Below are positions 43,850-55,849 of a stretch of DNA of 64,000 bases, in pieces. Position 1 is the first letter of the stretch; each line of letters begins with the position of its first letter. The DNA is from Cenococcum geophilum 1.58. Its lineage: Eukaryota > Ascomycota > Dothideomycetes > Gloniales > Gloniaceae. The position numbers and the translations under genes are program-made. The DNA is taken from positions 1,727,785-1,791,784 of the forward strand of contig KV748186.1 of the NCBI GenBank assembly GCA_001692895.1, read 5' to 3'. The notes beneath the pieces were generated by a model that saw only the letters and a list, made by a program, of their open reading frames with translations, was not told the DNA's origin and did no database searches.

Positions 43850-46460
43850 AAAGTCCAGACTTAGATATAGACACCGATCTAGATATATATATTCGTTTAA
43901 AAGATAATATAGATTTAGATTCTAGAGAACTAGACACAGAATTAGATACGGAATTAGATACGGAATTAGATGCGGAATTAGATACGGAATTAAATGCGGA
44001 ATTAAATACGGAATTAGATGCGGAGTCTAATATAGAGTTAGATACGGGATTAGATATAGAATTGGACTCTAAAGCTAAGGAAATACTAAAAGACATTACT
44101 AAATTAGAAGAGGAGGGACCCGCGAAACCGAACCATACTTCTTATACCAAGAAACTATAAAAGAGGGAAGGCGAAATCTGGGAGATGTAAATTATAAAAA
44201 TTTCCGCTAACTTATTATTACACCCTCTAATTACTATAAACTAGGTACTGCCTAAAAATTAAAAAGAAAACCCAAAAAACCGCAGATAATTAGCTGCGTA
44301 AATACGCCCCAATGGTCTTTAAAGCATATCTCCGCTAGCAAAAGAGAAATTTTCAAATTAAGAAGGAGAGCTTAATGCGAAGCTATTAGAAACGAATTAG
44401 TATATACTATATAGACCTTATACGCCATTAAATAGACAGTAATATCCTTAATAATGTTTGTAATGTAAGTTCCCACCCCTCCTTTAAGGTAGGCTAATAG
44501 CTATAGAAGTAGATCCCAAGCCTTAAGCTTAATAAGTTACAAAAGGAAAAGTACGCTATGTTTGTCCAAGACCTTTATACTATCCTCCACACTCTCTAGA
44601 TTGACGATATTAAGCCACTCTACGGCTTTATTTAAGTCTAAATTTCGCTTTTTCTCCTACTTAGCGTAGCTATAGCTATAAGACCAGGCGCTCTAGTGGA
44701 AAGCGCTAGTGCTAAAGGCAGTAATAAAGCCGTCTAGTTTAAGAATATTAACGTTATAGTTGTTTATAGTAAGAAACACTCTAATAAGAGTACGATTGTG
44801 GTAAATATAAACCTAAAACACATTAAAAATAAAGAAAAGGATAGTAAACCGTAAGCTTCGTGCTATGTCTAAATAATATATCCTACTAACTGTAAATCTA
44901 TAGAAAGAAATTTACCTTCCATCTAGAAGACCTTCCTGCGTTCTATATTGTTTTATATATCTTAGCTGTTGGCGTTAGTTAAGACGTATTCCGAGATAAC
45001 TTTATAAGTGTTTAAGATATCTTTAACCTTAAGGTACCGGCGCACCGCGACGTGCTATATATTAGGTAGAAGAACAAAGTACTAAATCGGCTATTCTTCT
45101 ATGACGTTAGCTATATAACTAGGGGTAGCAATATTATAAAAGAAAAGGCCTTTCTATACGCTAAATACTGTGATATATTTATACGCTTAGGGCTTATTAC
45201 TAGGTTTAAGGAGGCACTAGAGCTGTACTAGCTATAATAGGCTTTAGGTAAAAATATTAACGGTAGGTCCGCTTAATAATTACCTCTAAACTTAGTTATA
45301 TGTTAATTATATAAATAGACACTCTTACTCCAAAAGAGCGGAACTAGACTATAGGCCATCTTAGTAGTACGTATAAGAGATATTATATACTAATATATAT
45401 TGCAAGTGATTACCAGAGCATCTATTTTGGAAGTCTTTTATAGGATCTCCTTATTAAATCTATCGCGAGAATAGGGCTATTATAAGATTAACGAGCGCCT
45501 ATAAAGCTTAATAACGACCAGCTGGAAGAAGTCCGTAATAACCCTAAGCTTAGAGCGCTTTATAACAAATAAGAAGAATATAAGAACCTTATCTACGGCA
45601 AAGGCCTCTACCCCGTTACTAAGGCTAAAGGCACTAAATTATACTAGCAATATAAAGAGACTAAGCGGAATATTAGCATAACGTATTAAAGGTTATAGAG
45701 GGAACGATTAATAACCGCTATTCGTGAATTCTATAACTTAATTAACACGATCGAGATAGCTAGGTAGCTTAATAGGAAGGGCCTAACTAAGGTATTAACA
45801 CTGCTAAGGTGGGAATTTGAACTTCTAGAGCGGGCTACTATTACTAGAATGCTCTTTATACCTTTTAAAAACAAAAATGCCTAGGTTAAGTTTATTAAAA
45901 ACCTAGCTTAACTATATCATTAATAAGAAATGGCTTAACGTAAACCTTTAAAACGGAAGAAAATAGACTTCGTCGTCTTTAAAAATAAGAAAATATCTTA
46001 TATATAAAAGCGAAGGGATATCGGTCTTAAGAGTACCTTAAATTACTAAACTCCCAATTATACGTCCCTAAAGGAAGAGTTGCCGGATAATAAATATTAT
46101 AGGACTGTTTAATAAGAGCTTAGCACTTTAGACGCCGCTAAAGCTAAGACAGTTTAGTTATATCCTATAGAGCTTCCCTACCTAGTATGCCTTATTTATA
46201 TAGGCAATAATGGGTTCTTATACAAAAAACAGATGCGCTATATACCGCGAAAAGACGTCCTAAAGAAGCACGTAGATACCTATTTTTGACGCCCCAAATA
46301 TTAAAAAGAGTTTTAATATCGCCACCCTAAATGTTCTATTAAGCTAGATGGTATAATATACTTTAAGAGATATATATCTAATGCGCATAAAGTATCTCAC
46401 TAATACACGCGGACTTCCCCTCCGCTAGTATATATTGTAAGGGAAATATATTATTATTGC
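43850..46460 (+). pseudogene. DUF3435 protein (tyrosine-recombinase-like, captain-related), decayed
   Basis: Forward strand. An acidic start with repeated LDTE units (about 43930-44050) precedes the DUF3435 core: FVQDLYTILHTLQIDDIKPL (44561-44620), FLLLSVAIAIRPGAL (about 44650-44695), KGSNKAV and STIVVNINLKHIKNKEKDSK (about 44787-44845), FHLEDLPAFYIVLYI (about 44920-44965), KVPAHRDVLY (45031-45060), TRGSNIIKEKAFLYAKYCDI (45118-45178) and LELYQLQQALGKNING. A helical part follows (LEEVRNNPKLRALYNK near 45513-45560; REFYNLINTIEIARQL near 45725-45775). The tail has C2H2-like pieces (46190-46420). Stops are Gln-type. The family is related to the recombinases that move large fungal Starship elements, and also occurs as stand-alone FluG/DUF3435 genes. 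Frame changes near 44500 and 45500 show small indels or introns. Confidence 0.88.
43915..44050 (+). repeat. 18-bp acidic coding repeats
   Basis: GGAATTAGATACGGAATTAG-type units, in phase with the DUF3435 frame on the forward strand, encode runs of Leu-Asp-Thr-Glu. On the minus strand they create a Ser/Asn-rich open frame (43848-44096) that is only a shadow. Confidence 0.85.
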
Positions 46461-46469
46461 TATCTCTAT

Positions 46470-47095
46470 ATTTAAGATAACAAGTAAAAGAAAATAGGGA
46501 AGGAAAGAAGGGAGGGAGGAAGGTAATAATAGGTAGCTCCTTTTCTCTTTAGTTATAGATTATGTTATATTAAGAAGTTTTCCTTTAGAGAGAATTCTTA
46601 ATTAGAAGGAGCGGTAAGGGAAGTAAGAGAGATAGGGGGTAACTTAGCCGCGAGAGTCTATAATAAGGTCCTCTTTATAGCAAAAGGCATTAGTATTACC
46701 ACCTATTTACCGTCTATTCGGCACTTACTTGTCGCTTATAATAAGCAGACAGTTTATATATAACATTTATCACTTATCTGGTTCTTTATAGGAATTATTA
46801 AAAAAAAAAGCGGATTTATAACGCAGCTAAAACTAGCCTTACAATTTAACGTAAATATATACCGCCTAAATAAGCGGATCGCCTCTCTTACTCTTACCTA
46901 CTCCGTATTTTAACGGCCTTAAACGCCTTATAGTTCTCATTCCAGGTTCTAGAATATCTTCCCCTTAAACTCTAAAGGACCTATAGATCTCACTTTATGC
47001 CTTTAGCTTATGCCACCTTAGCCTTACAGCCCTATATACACCGGGTTAAGGGATAGTCGCTTATAAATCGGCTTCCAGTTTTTACACTTTAGAAA
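46470..47095. other. No recognisable gene
   Basis: Contains a GA-rich tract (46490-46525) and, at 47041-47054, CCGGGTTAAGGGATAG, which matches the outer end of the piggyBac-like and MITE termini and may be an orphan transposon end. Confidence 0.4.
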
Positions 47096-47099
47096 TTCT

Positions 47100-47345
47100 G
47101 TATATAGTTACCTATCCTATATATCTATTATGCTAAAGATATATTAGACGTATTAATTCGTTAATAGTAGCAATTACTCTTATACTATTATAGGTATAAT
47201 AAATATATAAGAGGATTTATATAGTAGAGAATAGTATAATAAGATACAATCTATATAAAAGAAAAAGGACATAAATATAAAAAAAATTTCAAGAGAAAAT
47301 AAAGAAAGTAACATTCTAGGAAACCTGGACGGCTTAACAAATATA
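47100..47345 (+). repeat. Intact copy of the repeat split by the 4.46-kb element
   Basis: Continuous version of the sequence found as two halves at 37895-38007 and 42465-42620. The single TA at 47208-47209 marks the empty target. Confidence 0.85.
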
Positions 47346-47494
47346 AGAAGATTAACCTAGGGTTCGCTAGAAAGCCATATATACAATTTTTAAAATTTTT
47401 ATTTAGCTCTAGGTAATAAAAACTGGTTAATACTAACAGAGGAGTAAGATATTAATTAGAGGCTTAAACTAAGCAGGATAAAGAGGATCTAAAA

Positions 47495-48840
47495 CTTAAT
47501 AAAACCAGCTAGCAACCGCAATAATAGTATAGATTACTATAATAAGAACACCTTTAAGCCAGTCTATTTTAGTGTTAGTTATAGTGGATTACCTATATAG
47601 AAAGGAAAACTTACTAGATTTGCTATCCTAGATAAGATAATTTACTAAGAGCACGGCAATAAACAAAACAGCGATTAGAAAGGTATTAAAATAAAGCGTT
47701 ATATAATCCTAGCCTATAATCTAACCGAGTATAATAACAAATAGGAGAACTAGAAGAGCGATTTGTATGCTAGATCTAATAGTAATATTAATTACTAGAT
47801 TTATTTTATCCTTATAAGCTACTATAACCGCTATTATATACTTAGCAGCGTTCCTAACAATTAAAAGTAGGATAAAACTAATAAAAGTAGTAGAGACAGT
47901 GCCGCTTACCGTAATATTACTAATACTATTAACTATAAACTTGGAATAGAAGGCGACCAACGCGGTAAAAATTCTAAGGGTTATAATTATACCCCAGATC
48001 GTCAATTAGGGCTCCTTAATCTCATTATCTTCCTTTTCTACGTTTAAATCCTATACAGGCTGTTCTTAGTTTACTCCGCCTCCAGATATAGCCGGCGCTT
48101 CAGCACCGATCTATATAATACTATAGAGAAGTATACCCTGCTTATAGGAGGACCTACGCTTAGAAGCCCTTTGGCTTAGAGTATTATACATTTCGGTATA
48201 TAACTTTAATTGAAATATAAGGTAGCAAACGTATACAATTAGAAGGATAACAGCTATTTTATAGAAAAGCTCTAGATTAAGTATAGAGCTATTAGGGCTT
48301 ATAGCTGTATAGGTTAGTACCTATTATAGGTCTAAAGCTATTATTTAACTTACTTAATAGCGTAGAGTAGAAGGCGGTTAGAATAATTAGACTACTAATA
48401 CACAGAGCTAGAAGACTAGCCGCAGTACCTACTACTATTACATTAAAATGTTGTTCCACCCAGTTAATGCCTCTAAAGAAGAAGTATATACTAAGGATAA
48501 GAAGTAAGTTTAAAAGCATACTACTAATTAAGGAAGTTTTAACAATAGTAATCTAGCCCTTAGTTAGGGCTAAGATAGAGACGATTAATTTAACAGCGTT
48601 TCTGCGCTAAATATTAAATAATATTAAGACAAATAAAAAGCGGAGAAACGTAACCAAAAGTTACGTTTAAAAGACCACTTAATATATCACCAGCGCGGAG
48701 CGTAATCTCTTTAGTAGCGTAACTAAGCATTATAGTAAGCGGAATAATGGTAATAAAGTTAACGATAAATATAGTAATACCGTTAACGTAAAGATAATTG
48801 ACTATAAAGCCGACGGGAATGGTAAGAAGAAGTATATTTA
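47495..48840 (-). pseudogene. Vacuolar Ca2+/H+ exchanger (CAX/VCX1 family), 3' part, split by gypsy element
   Basis: Minus strand. Blocks in order: INILLLTIPVGFIVNYLYVN next to the break (48780-48850), LSYATKEITLRAGDI (48675-48730), MLLNLLLILSIYFFFRGI with INWVEQHFNVIVVGTAASLL (48400-48519), then the loop, then FYSKFIVNSISNITVSGTVS (47900-47960), VRNAAKYIIAVIVAYKDKIN (47790-47855), SSIQIALLVLLFVIILG (47721-47775), YFNTFLIAVLFIAVLLVNYL (47620-47680). This is the c-1/c-2 repeat layout of CAX exchangers that load Ca2+ into the vacuole in exchange for protons. The second-repeat signature GNAAEH here reads RNAAKY, so an essential acidic residue is gone. The N-terminal part continues beyond the transposon at 55207. 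Hydrophobic segments fit about 10-11 membrane helices. Confidence 0.88.
48836..48840. repeat. Target-site duplication, left copy (ATTTA)
   Basis: ATTTA directly precedes the left LTR; the same five bases follow the right LTR at 55207-55211. Confidence 0.9.
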
Positions 48841-49034
48841 TGTCACGGGACGGGGGCAGTGGCTATAAAAGCGTATGTATTCGAGGAGTCTACAAGACGT
48901 TGCGCGATTGATCGTAAGGGTCGAGGGCGTAAGGAGGTGATATACCTACGCGTAGCTGACATAAGCTGTACGCGAGGTGTACGTAAGAGCACGGGGCTCT
49001 CCTATAGAGGCCCCTGTGGTGGGGTTCTATAACA
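48841..49034 (-). repeat. 3' LTR of the gypsy element
   Basis: 194 bp, TGTCAC...ATAACA on the plus strand. Contains GGGGCTCTCCTATAGAGGCC, a near-palindrome that may act in transcript ending. About 14 differences to the other LTR, all transitions. Confidence 0.95.
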
Positions 49035-49399
49035 CTACCCCCCCTTTTATAGAGGCGGAGCTCCGGTGACGCTGTGGTTACTATATATATATAGAAGAGA
49101 CACTTAAGGTATAGAAAAGAAGAAAAAGGGGAGTATCGCTAAAGGCTTGAAATAACGTTATGTGATAGGGCTTGGCATCTAAGAATCCGACTAATTAAAC
49201 AACTTTAACCGCCGGTCGAAGTTCCTAGATATCTTAACGATATTCCAGTTACGTAATCGCACTTTACCACAATCTGACGGTAATTTAACGGTAATTTGCC
49301 CTTACGTGGTAATATATAACGGTTTAACTTTATAAGGGCTCCTATAGGGGATTAGGTATAAAGTCTCTGCTTAGGCCCAGTTTCTATGGGTTTATATAG

Positions 49400-52300
49400 T
49401 AAAAGTTGCTAATTAAATCCTTTGCATTTTTAAAGTCTTCCTATAGTTGCCATTCTAGCTAATCTATGTTGAATCCTATATATATAGCTCTATAGTAAAG
49501 CCGTCGTCCTCTGCCTTTGCTAAAGTATTTAGAGTTAATAATTTGTTTAATGGTCCACTCCTTATGGTTTTTGTCTTTATTCTTATCTCGGATTAGTACT
49601 AGTAGGGGTTTAGGCTATATTTGCCCCGGTAAGGGGTTAGGCTAATAGAGGTGTAGTAGCTATAGGTGAAATACGGGCTATATTCCGCGGGTGGCTAGGG
49701 TAGGTGGGAGTTCTAGCTTATATACGGCTCCCCTATTAATAACTCGTTTAATTGGATAGGGGCCAAGGTTCTTATAATTAAGTGACTTTATAGGCCTCTG
49801 CGTAGAGATATTACGTATATCTAGCTATACCTAGTCGCCAACACGCATCTCCGGTAGTGGCGTTCTATAACAGTCGGCGAAGTAGGCCTGCTTTGCTTAA
49901 GCCTAGGCCATTTCTCCCTTATAGTAGTTAAGTAGATTTTTTATGCGGTCTGTATACTAGTCAATAAGTAGCATCTTAAGGCGTTTTCTATATGGTAGTT
50001 TCTTATTAATAGGTTCTGGTGGCTCTATGCCGGATTAGGGGTAATAACCCTTGTTTGCAAAGAACGGGGTAAGTCCTATAGTGGTTAAGATGTAATTATT
50101 CACTGCGAATTTACCTAGTGGGAGGTGATTTACCTAGTTATCTTGACTATAGGCGACTATCTACCATAGGTACGCTTTTATGCTAGCATTAGCGTTTTCT
50201 AGTTGCCCAGCAGTTTTATGGTAAAAGGATGTAGACATTTTAACGGAGATGCCAAGGCGTTAGCAGATTTGTCTCCATACATTGGAGTTAAATTATATGC
50301 CTTGGTTAGACGTAATCGAGTTAGGTAACCTATGTAGTTAGTAGACTTCGCAAAGGAAGGCGTTAGTAACGTTGCTAATGGCTATGCCTTTGGTTAGGAC
50401 GTAGTGGCGCTCTTTTATAAGTCGGTATATTATCATAAGGATATTTTTATAGGTACGGCCGTGTCGTTTATAGGGTGGTAGGTTAATAATGAAATCTATG
50501 GCGATATCTGCCTATTATCGTATAGGTACTGGTAGAGGGTGTAGTAGTCCTTAGTACTTTGTATTAAAGGCCTTAGCGCGCTTATAACTGTAGTAGGCGC
50601 CTATAAAGCGTTTAACTAAGTCTATCATTTTTGGCCAGAAGTAGTATTGGCTAAGAAGCTTATAGGTTCCTCCTCTGCCTAGGTGGCCGCTTAATTAGAG
50701 GTCGTGGGCCATTTAGATTAGTTGCCGTTGTAGATTTTCTAAGTTGGGGATAAATAGGCGGCCTCTATAATAGAGCCTGTTCTCTTTTACTTTTAAGGCT
50801 GCTATATTAATCTAGCCTAAGCTTTAAAGGTTAGTAGGTAGCGTATAGGCGCTAGCGGTCTTTACGGTAATAAGTTAATATAGTAATGGGTTGACAGAGG
50901 CGTTATATGCCGTAGTAATAAGCTCGTTGATTTTAGGAGGTGACTCTAGTTCTATAGTATGAATTTGGGGTACAGTTAGCTCTATTGTAGGTAGTATACC
51001 TAGGGCTAAATTTCGTGCTTTTAGGATTGTCTGTTGTTAGAACTAATTGTAGGGGTTATCTTTAGACTAAGGAAGGTCTTGTGAGCGGCGTATTAGGCTA
51101 TTAGGTTTAGTACCTTATACTCCTAGTCTATATGCGATTTTAAAGTTAAAACTAGAGAGGAACTCGTTCTAACGTGCTTGGCGTTGGTTTAGCTACTTTA
51201 TAGTTATAAAGTACTTAAGGTTGCGATGGTCCGTAAGGACTTTAGTTAGCTGGTTAGGCTCTACTAAGGAGAGTTCTGGTTAGAATTCTTTAAACGCTTA
51301 TATAATTATAAGGAGTTCTTTATTATAGATCTTGTAGTTATACTCTTATAGTGTAAGCTTAGACGAGTAGAATATAACTAGGTAAAGGAGACCGTTGTCG
51401 CCTATTTAGGAGAGGACGCCTGCGTTAACGTGGTCTAAGGAGTCGGTTTTAAGGTAGAGTTGTTGTCTTGGTATAAAGTAAGCTAGGATAGGTGCTTTAG
51501 TAAAGGCATTTTTAAGGTCTTAGAACGCCTTCTCGCATTTAGGCGTTTAGGTAAAGCGTGGGTATATTTTTCTTCCTTTTATAGAAAGGCCCTTTGTTTA
51601 CATTATTGCTGTAAGTAGTACTACTACGCCTAAGAAGTTGTATATGAATTTCTAATAGAAGTTAGCGAAACCGAGGAAGGCTTATACGTCCTTAATGTAG
51701 TTAGGGGCTTACTATTTAGTAATTATACGTACCTTTTTGGGGTCCATACGGATACCCTTAGTGGTAATAATTAGTCTAAGGTATTTTACTTTTATGACTG
51801 AGAATTCGCATTTCTTTAAATTAATGTAAAGTCCTGCGTCCCTAAGGCGCTATAGGACCTTTTAAACGTGTTCGGTATATTTAGAGGGGTTATTACTATA
51901 AATAAGTATGTCGTCTAGGTACGCAGAGTAGAAGTCGTTAAGGTAGTCCCGTAAGGTGTTATTAATGTAGCTTTAGAAGGTGCCTGGGCTGTTATATACG
52001 CTAAAGGGTATAACGGTATATTTAAATTGGCCGAAGCGCGATGCGAATGCGGTTTTCTATTTATTACCTTCCCGTATTTAGAGATAGTTAAAGGCGGCAA
52101 TAATGTCGAGCTTAGTATAGATTTTGGCTTAACTAAGCCGCTTAAGGGTCTTATATATGAGCGGTACTGGGTATTAGTTTTTAATCGTAATAGCGTTAAG
52201 TCCTTTGTAGTTAACGTAGAATTAGATACCTCCTTCTAGCTTCTTGGCGAGAAAGATAGGGGCGGCTGCTAGTAATATGCTAGGACGAATGAATCCTTTA

Positions 52301-54641
52301 TTAAGGTGCTTGTTGATATACTTTTTTATAACTAGAAGCTCGTCTTTTAATATTGGGTAGGGTCTCTTATAAGGTAGCATTTTTCCTTATTTAATGTTAA
52401 TGGTATAGTTATTAGGTTAATGTAAGGGGAGTGTATCTACGCTCTTTTATAAGCATATGTCGGTAAAGTTATAGTACCTTTTAGGGAGGAGCTTGCGGAG
52501 TTCTTCGTTAGTAAGTCCTTTTTTAAGCTTTATAAACTTCTTGAAGTCTAAAGGTAAAAGTCTATAGAGTTCCGTAGGGGCGTCGTTTTCTAGAAGGTTG
52601 ACTATGTTTATCCTATTACTGTAGAGGACGTAGTTTTGTTCTTTATTAAGCTTATATAGTTGTGATTGGGAAGCTATAGTAACGGTCTAGCCTTTTTTAT
52701 GTGCTATGCGGTAGAAGGCCGGGGCACTTACGTAGTGGTAGTTGGTTGTAGGTGGGGTAATAAGGGGTTCCTTAGGTTAATATCCTAGGGAGTAAATAGA
52801 GGCGGCTAGGCCATGCCCTAGGCAAGTCTCTCTGCAGTATTTAAAGTTAAAGGTTACTTCTCTCTTCTTCTAGTTAATAGCGGGGTTATACTATTTAAGC
52901 TAGTTCATTCTGAGGATAATAGGGTAGTTAGTAAGTGGTGTAATATAGGCCTAGAGTTCTTCCTAGTGCCCATTTATATTTAGGTGGAGTTGTGCCATAT
53001 AGGTAATCTTCTATGCGGTATAATTACCGTTAGTAAGTTATAGGGCGCGGGCTTTAGTAAGGGGTAAGGTAGGTAGGTTATAAGTGCGCATAAATTAGGT
53101 ATCTATAAATTTATTAGTAGCTCCGCAATTAATTATAAAACAGCTTTTATATTGTTTTTTAGTAGTAGTTCCTATTATAGGTAAAACTATCTATTTCCGT
53201 CTATTTATTTTTATAGAGTTATCTATTAAGCAAGCTAATATATAGATCCCTTTGTTGTTAGGGCGTCCTAACCTATAACTTAGGGCTGGGACTTAGCGTT
53301 TTCTGTTTCTGTATCTGACTCTACCGCTGTTACTACGTCTTTATCTTATATGGTAGTGGCGCGTAGCGACGTATTTGGTGTTTGGGGTATTAGGTTAGGT
53401 ATTAGGCAGCGGCTACCAAACCTAGCTATTAGGTAGTTTGGGTTATTATAATAACAGCCTTTTTAACGGCATCTATAGCAGCGTTCTAGTTTTTAGAGTA
53501 GCTTGCGCTCTCCATCTAGGAGTTTCTATAGGAAGGTTAGTATAGAGAAATCGATATTAGTTCCGGTAGTACTTAAGGTAGTAGGCGTTAGTAGCTTAGT
53601 ATGTATGGGTTTAGTAGGCCTAGGGGGCTTCTATAAAGAGGTCTTTAGGTAAGGGTTAGTAGTAGCAATCTAATTTAGTTGTCGTTTAATCTTCTATAGA
53701 GCTGCTACCATATTATAAATATTGTTGTAGTTGTGGCTGGCGGCTGCGTAACTAAGGCAATAAGTAACTTTTTTAAGGAGGTCCTTTTGGTCTTTAGTAT
53801 TGTCTTAGGCAAGGGCTCTAGTGTATTTCTGGAATTTAATATAGAATTTGTTAAATGATTTGGTAGGGCTTATCTTTAGGGCACGTAGTTTAGCTCGGTT
53901 GGTGGCCAGTAGGTCATGGTTGCGGTATATTAGGTTAAGATTGTTAAGGACTTTTTAGTGGGACTGTTACTTCTAGGGGCTACTAGTCTCCTATTGGGCG
54001 AAGAGTCTGTTAAATAGTATACCCTTTATTTATCCAATAATATAGCCGATTTTAGTGTCTTCTATAGAAAAAAGGTAGGCGCTCTAAGTTAGTTTCTCGC
54101 GGATTTATATCTTTTAGTGGCTGTATTCCTTACGGTCTCCCTAGAAAACTAGGGGATTAGGGTAGCGTATATTAGACCCTACGGTAGCAGTTTAGGTCCG
54201 ATTATTATGGCTTTTATTATTGCTGCTTTAGTAGGGGTTTCTGTTAGGTAAAGCTGCTTAGCGCTAGCCCTCCGTTAAGCATTAAGTAGGTGAAGTTACT
54301 AGGGGCGTAGAGACTTAAGTGGTGTTATATATAGTAGAGAGGTATCTAGCGTTATTACAAATATGCTTATTAAGCTAAGATTATAGGTATTTAATTGTGC
54401 CTTCTCTTTTAGTAACTGTAGTAATTAGTATAATCTTAGCCTTTTTTAACTGTTGGACGTCGCGTTTAGATACGTGGAGGTTGTCTTTAGTTTCTTAACG
54501 TATATTGTTGGCGAGCGCCTTATAAGCTTGTAGGTCTTAGATAATATTGCGATTTTAGGCAGTACGCATCTCGGCTCGTGTAAGCTTTAGGTAATAGTTC
54601 TATAAAAGGCGGTAGTATTTATTAGGGTCTTGTGCTACCAT
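49400..54641 (-). pseudogene. Gypsy gag-pol polyprotein, decayed
   Basis: Minus strand; Gag starts about 54641 (MVAQDPNKYYRLL) with a coiled part, a capsid-like part (53700-54000) and a decayed zinc knuckle (CYRC near 53480). Protease reads INCGATNKFID (53115-53150), with the catalytic Asp changed to Asn. Reverse transcriptase: FLAKKLEGGI and LDIIAAFNYL (52090-52260), then YLDDILIYS with the YLDD box intact at 51910-51921. RNase H lies near 51230-51480. Integrase zinc finger near 50620-50720 has Tyr for both Cys; the core reads SNQGIQFNS where relatives have SDRGTQF. A C-terminal chromodomain-like EWTIKQIINSKYF...YYRAIY lies at about 49450-49560. Breaks are Gln-type stops. Confidence 0.93.
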
Positions 54642-55012
54642 TTTTGCAAACGTCTTAGCGTCTCGTATTTCGATTTTAATGGGTAGTAGCCCTTCCGTTT
54701 ACTTGTCCGTAGTTATATAGTTAATAAAAGATAAGACATTATTAGTGTCCGTCTCCTTAGGGGTTAAGGCTAAGGCTAATAAATTAAATTCTCCTGGGAT
54801 TGATTGGCGTTATAGGTTAGATGTAGGTATTGGATTATTCTTTGGGTTTGATATAGTAGCTAGTAAGGGATATTATCTTACTATTATAGGTTCCTTAGAA
54901 GTATAAAGTGAGGTAATTTATAGACATGCTGCTTCTGGTAGCGCCTGCAGTATTATAAAGACGTAGAATTGGTCGTAGGCTGAGCGTCAGTAGTAAAAAA
55001 GGCGTAACGTAA

Positions 55013-55206
55013 TGTTATAGGACGGGGGCAGTGGCTACAAAAGCGTATGTATTCGAGGAGTCTATAAGACGTTGCGCGATCGATCGTAAGGGTTGAGGGC
55101 GTAAGGAGGTGATATACCTACGCGTAGCTGATATAAGCTGTACGCGAGGTGTATGTAAGAGCACGGGGCTCTCCTATAGAGGCCCCTGCGGTAGGGTTCC
55201 GTGACA
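55013..55206 (-). repeat. 5' LTR of the gypsy element
   Basis: 194 bp, TGTTAT...GTGACA on the plus strand. Ends with the inverted TGT...ACA expected of LTRs. Contains the promoter in active relatives. Confidence 0.95.
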
Positions 55207-55430
55207 ATTTATCTATAAGCTAAACAAGATAGCACGAACCTAATCCCTAGCAGGTATATTACGCTTTAAAGCTACTTTTAGCCTTTCCTCCTTAATTATT
55301 AGCTTAAGATATAAGGATCTTCGCAGGCCTATACCGGCCTCTTTATTAGGTTGTTTATTATTAGGCCTTATCTAGGCTACTTAATAGGCTTTTAAGAGTG
55401 TTGCTAGATCTAAATATACCATTATAAGCA
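55207..55430 (-). pseudogene. Ca2+/H+ exchanger, 5' part beyond the gypsy insertion
   Basis: After the ATTTA duplication the minus strand reads IPARDQVRAILFSLQIN (55207-55260), which joins directly in frame to INILLLTIPVG at 48840 once one copy of ATTTA is removed. This is the start of the first membrane helix in CAX proteins. Upstream of it a basic stretch (KEERLKVALK) is readable to about 55300; the soluble N-terminal extension beyond is too decayed to follow. Confidence 0.85.
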
Positions 55431-55439
55431 CGGTTTTTA

Positions 55440-55840
55440 ATTTTTCCTAGAAAGAGCACGATAGAGAAGGGCGATTTTATAGTTTAGAGGGTACCCACGT
55501 ATAGTAAAGACTAAGAAGTCTAATAGTACTTAGGCCAACACCAACGCCTTAAATCCACAATAGTACGTTTAGCTTTTTTTTTAGTTAATTTTACGAGTAA
55601 GGATCCAAAGTAAATTCCAGAATAGTTGCTATAGAGGAGAGGAGGATTAACGTTAATAACTAGATAGAACGGCTAGTAAAAAAAGAGAAGGTAGAGTGTT
55701 CTAATAAATAAATAATAAGTAAAAAGTAAACCGACTACTTATAGAAATAAGGACATAGTAGAACGTATAAATAAGGGTATAAGTCTATATACCTAAGTAC
55801 CGGCTACTTAGTATCTTAAATATAAGTCCTCCCTTAACGC
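55440..55840. other. Eroded upstream flank of the exchanger gene
   Basis: No motif. May include the N-terminal coding part or promoter of the exchanger on the minus strand. Confidence 0.35.
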
Positions 55841-55849
55841 AAGGCAGAT

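Larger units (their letters stand above)
48841..55206 (-). mobile_element. Full-length Ty3/gypsy chromovirus retrotransposon (6.4 kb)
   Basis: Bounded by two 194-bp LTRs and a 5-bp ATTTA duplication; transcribed on the minus strand. A purine tract (AAAAGGGGGGGTAG on the minus strand, 49035-49048) lies directly before the 3' LTR, as expected for second-strand priming. The order Gag, protease, reverse transcriptase, RNase H, integrase, chromodomain is complete. It is inactivated by RIP. The primer-binding site next to the 5' LTR could not be matched to a tRNA. Insertion interrupts the CAX exchanger gene. Confidence 0.95.

Noticed and set aside
43848..44096. Minus-strand Ser/Asn-rich 82-codon frame
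   Set aside because: Shadow of the acidic repeats of the DUF3435 gene on the forward strand.
51915..52239. Two short open frames inside the gypsy element
   Set aside because: They overlap the reverse transcriptase (YLDD at 51910-51921) in other frames.
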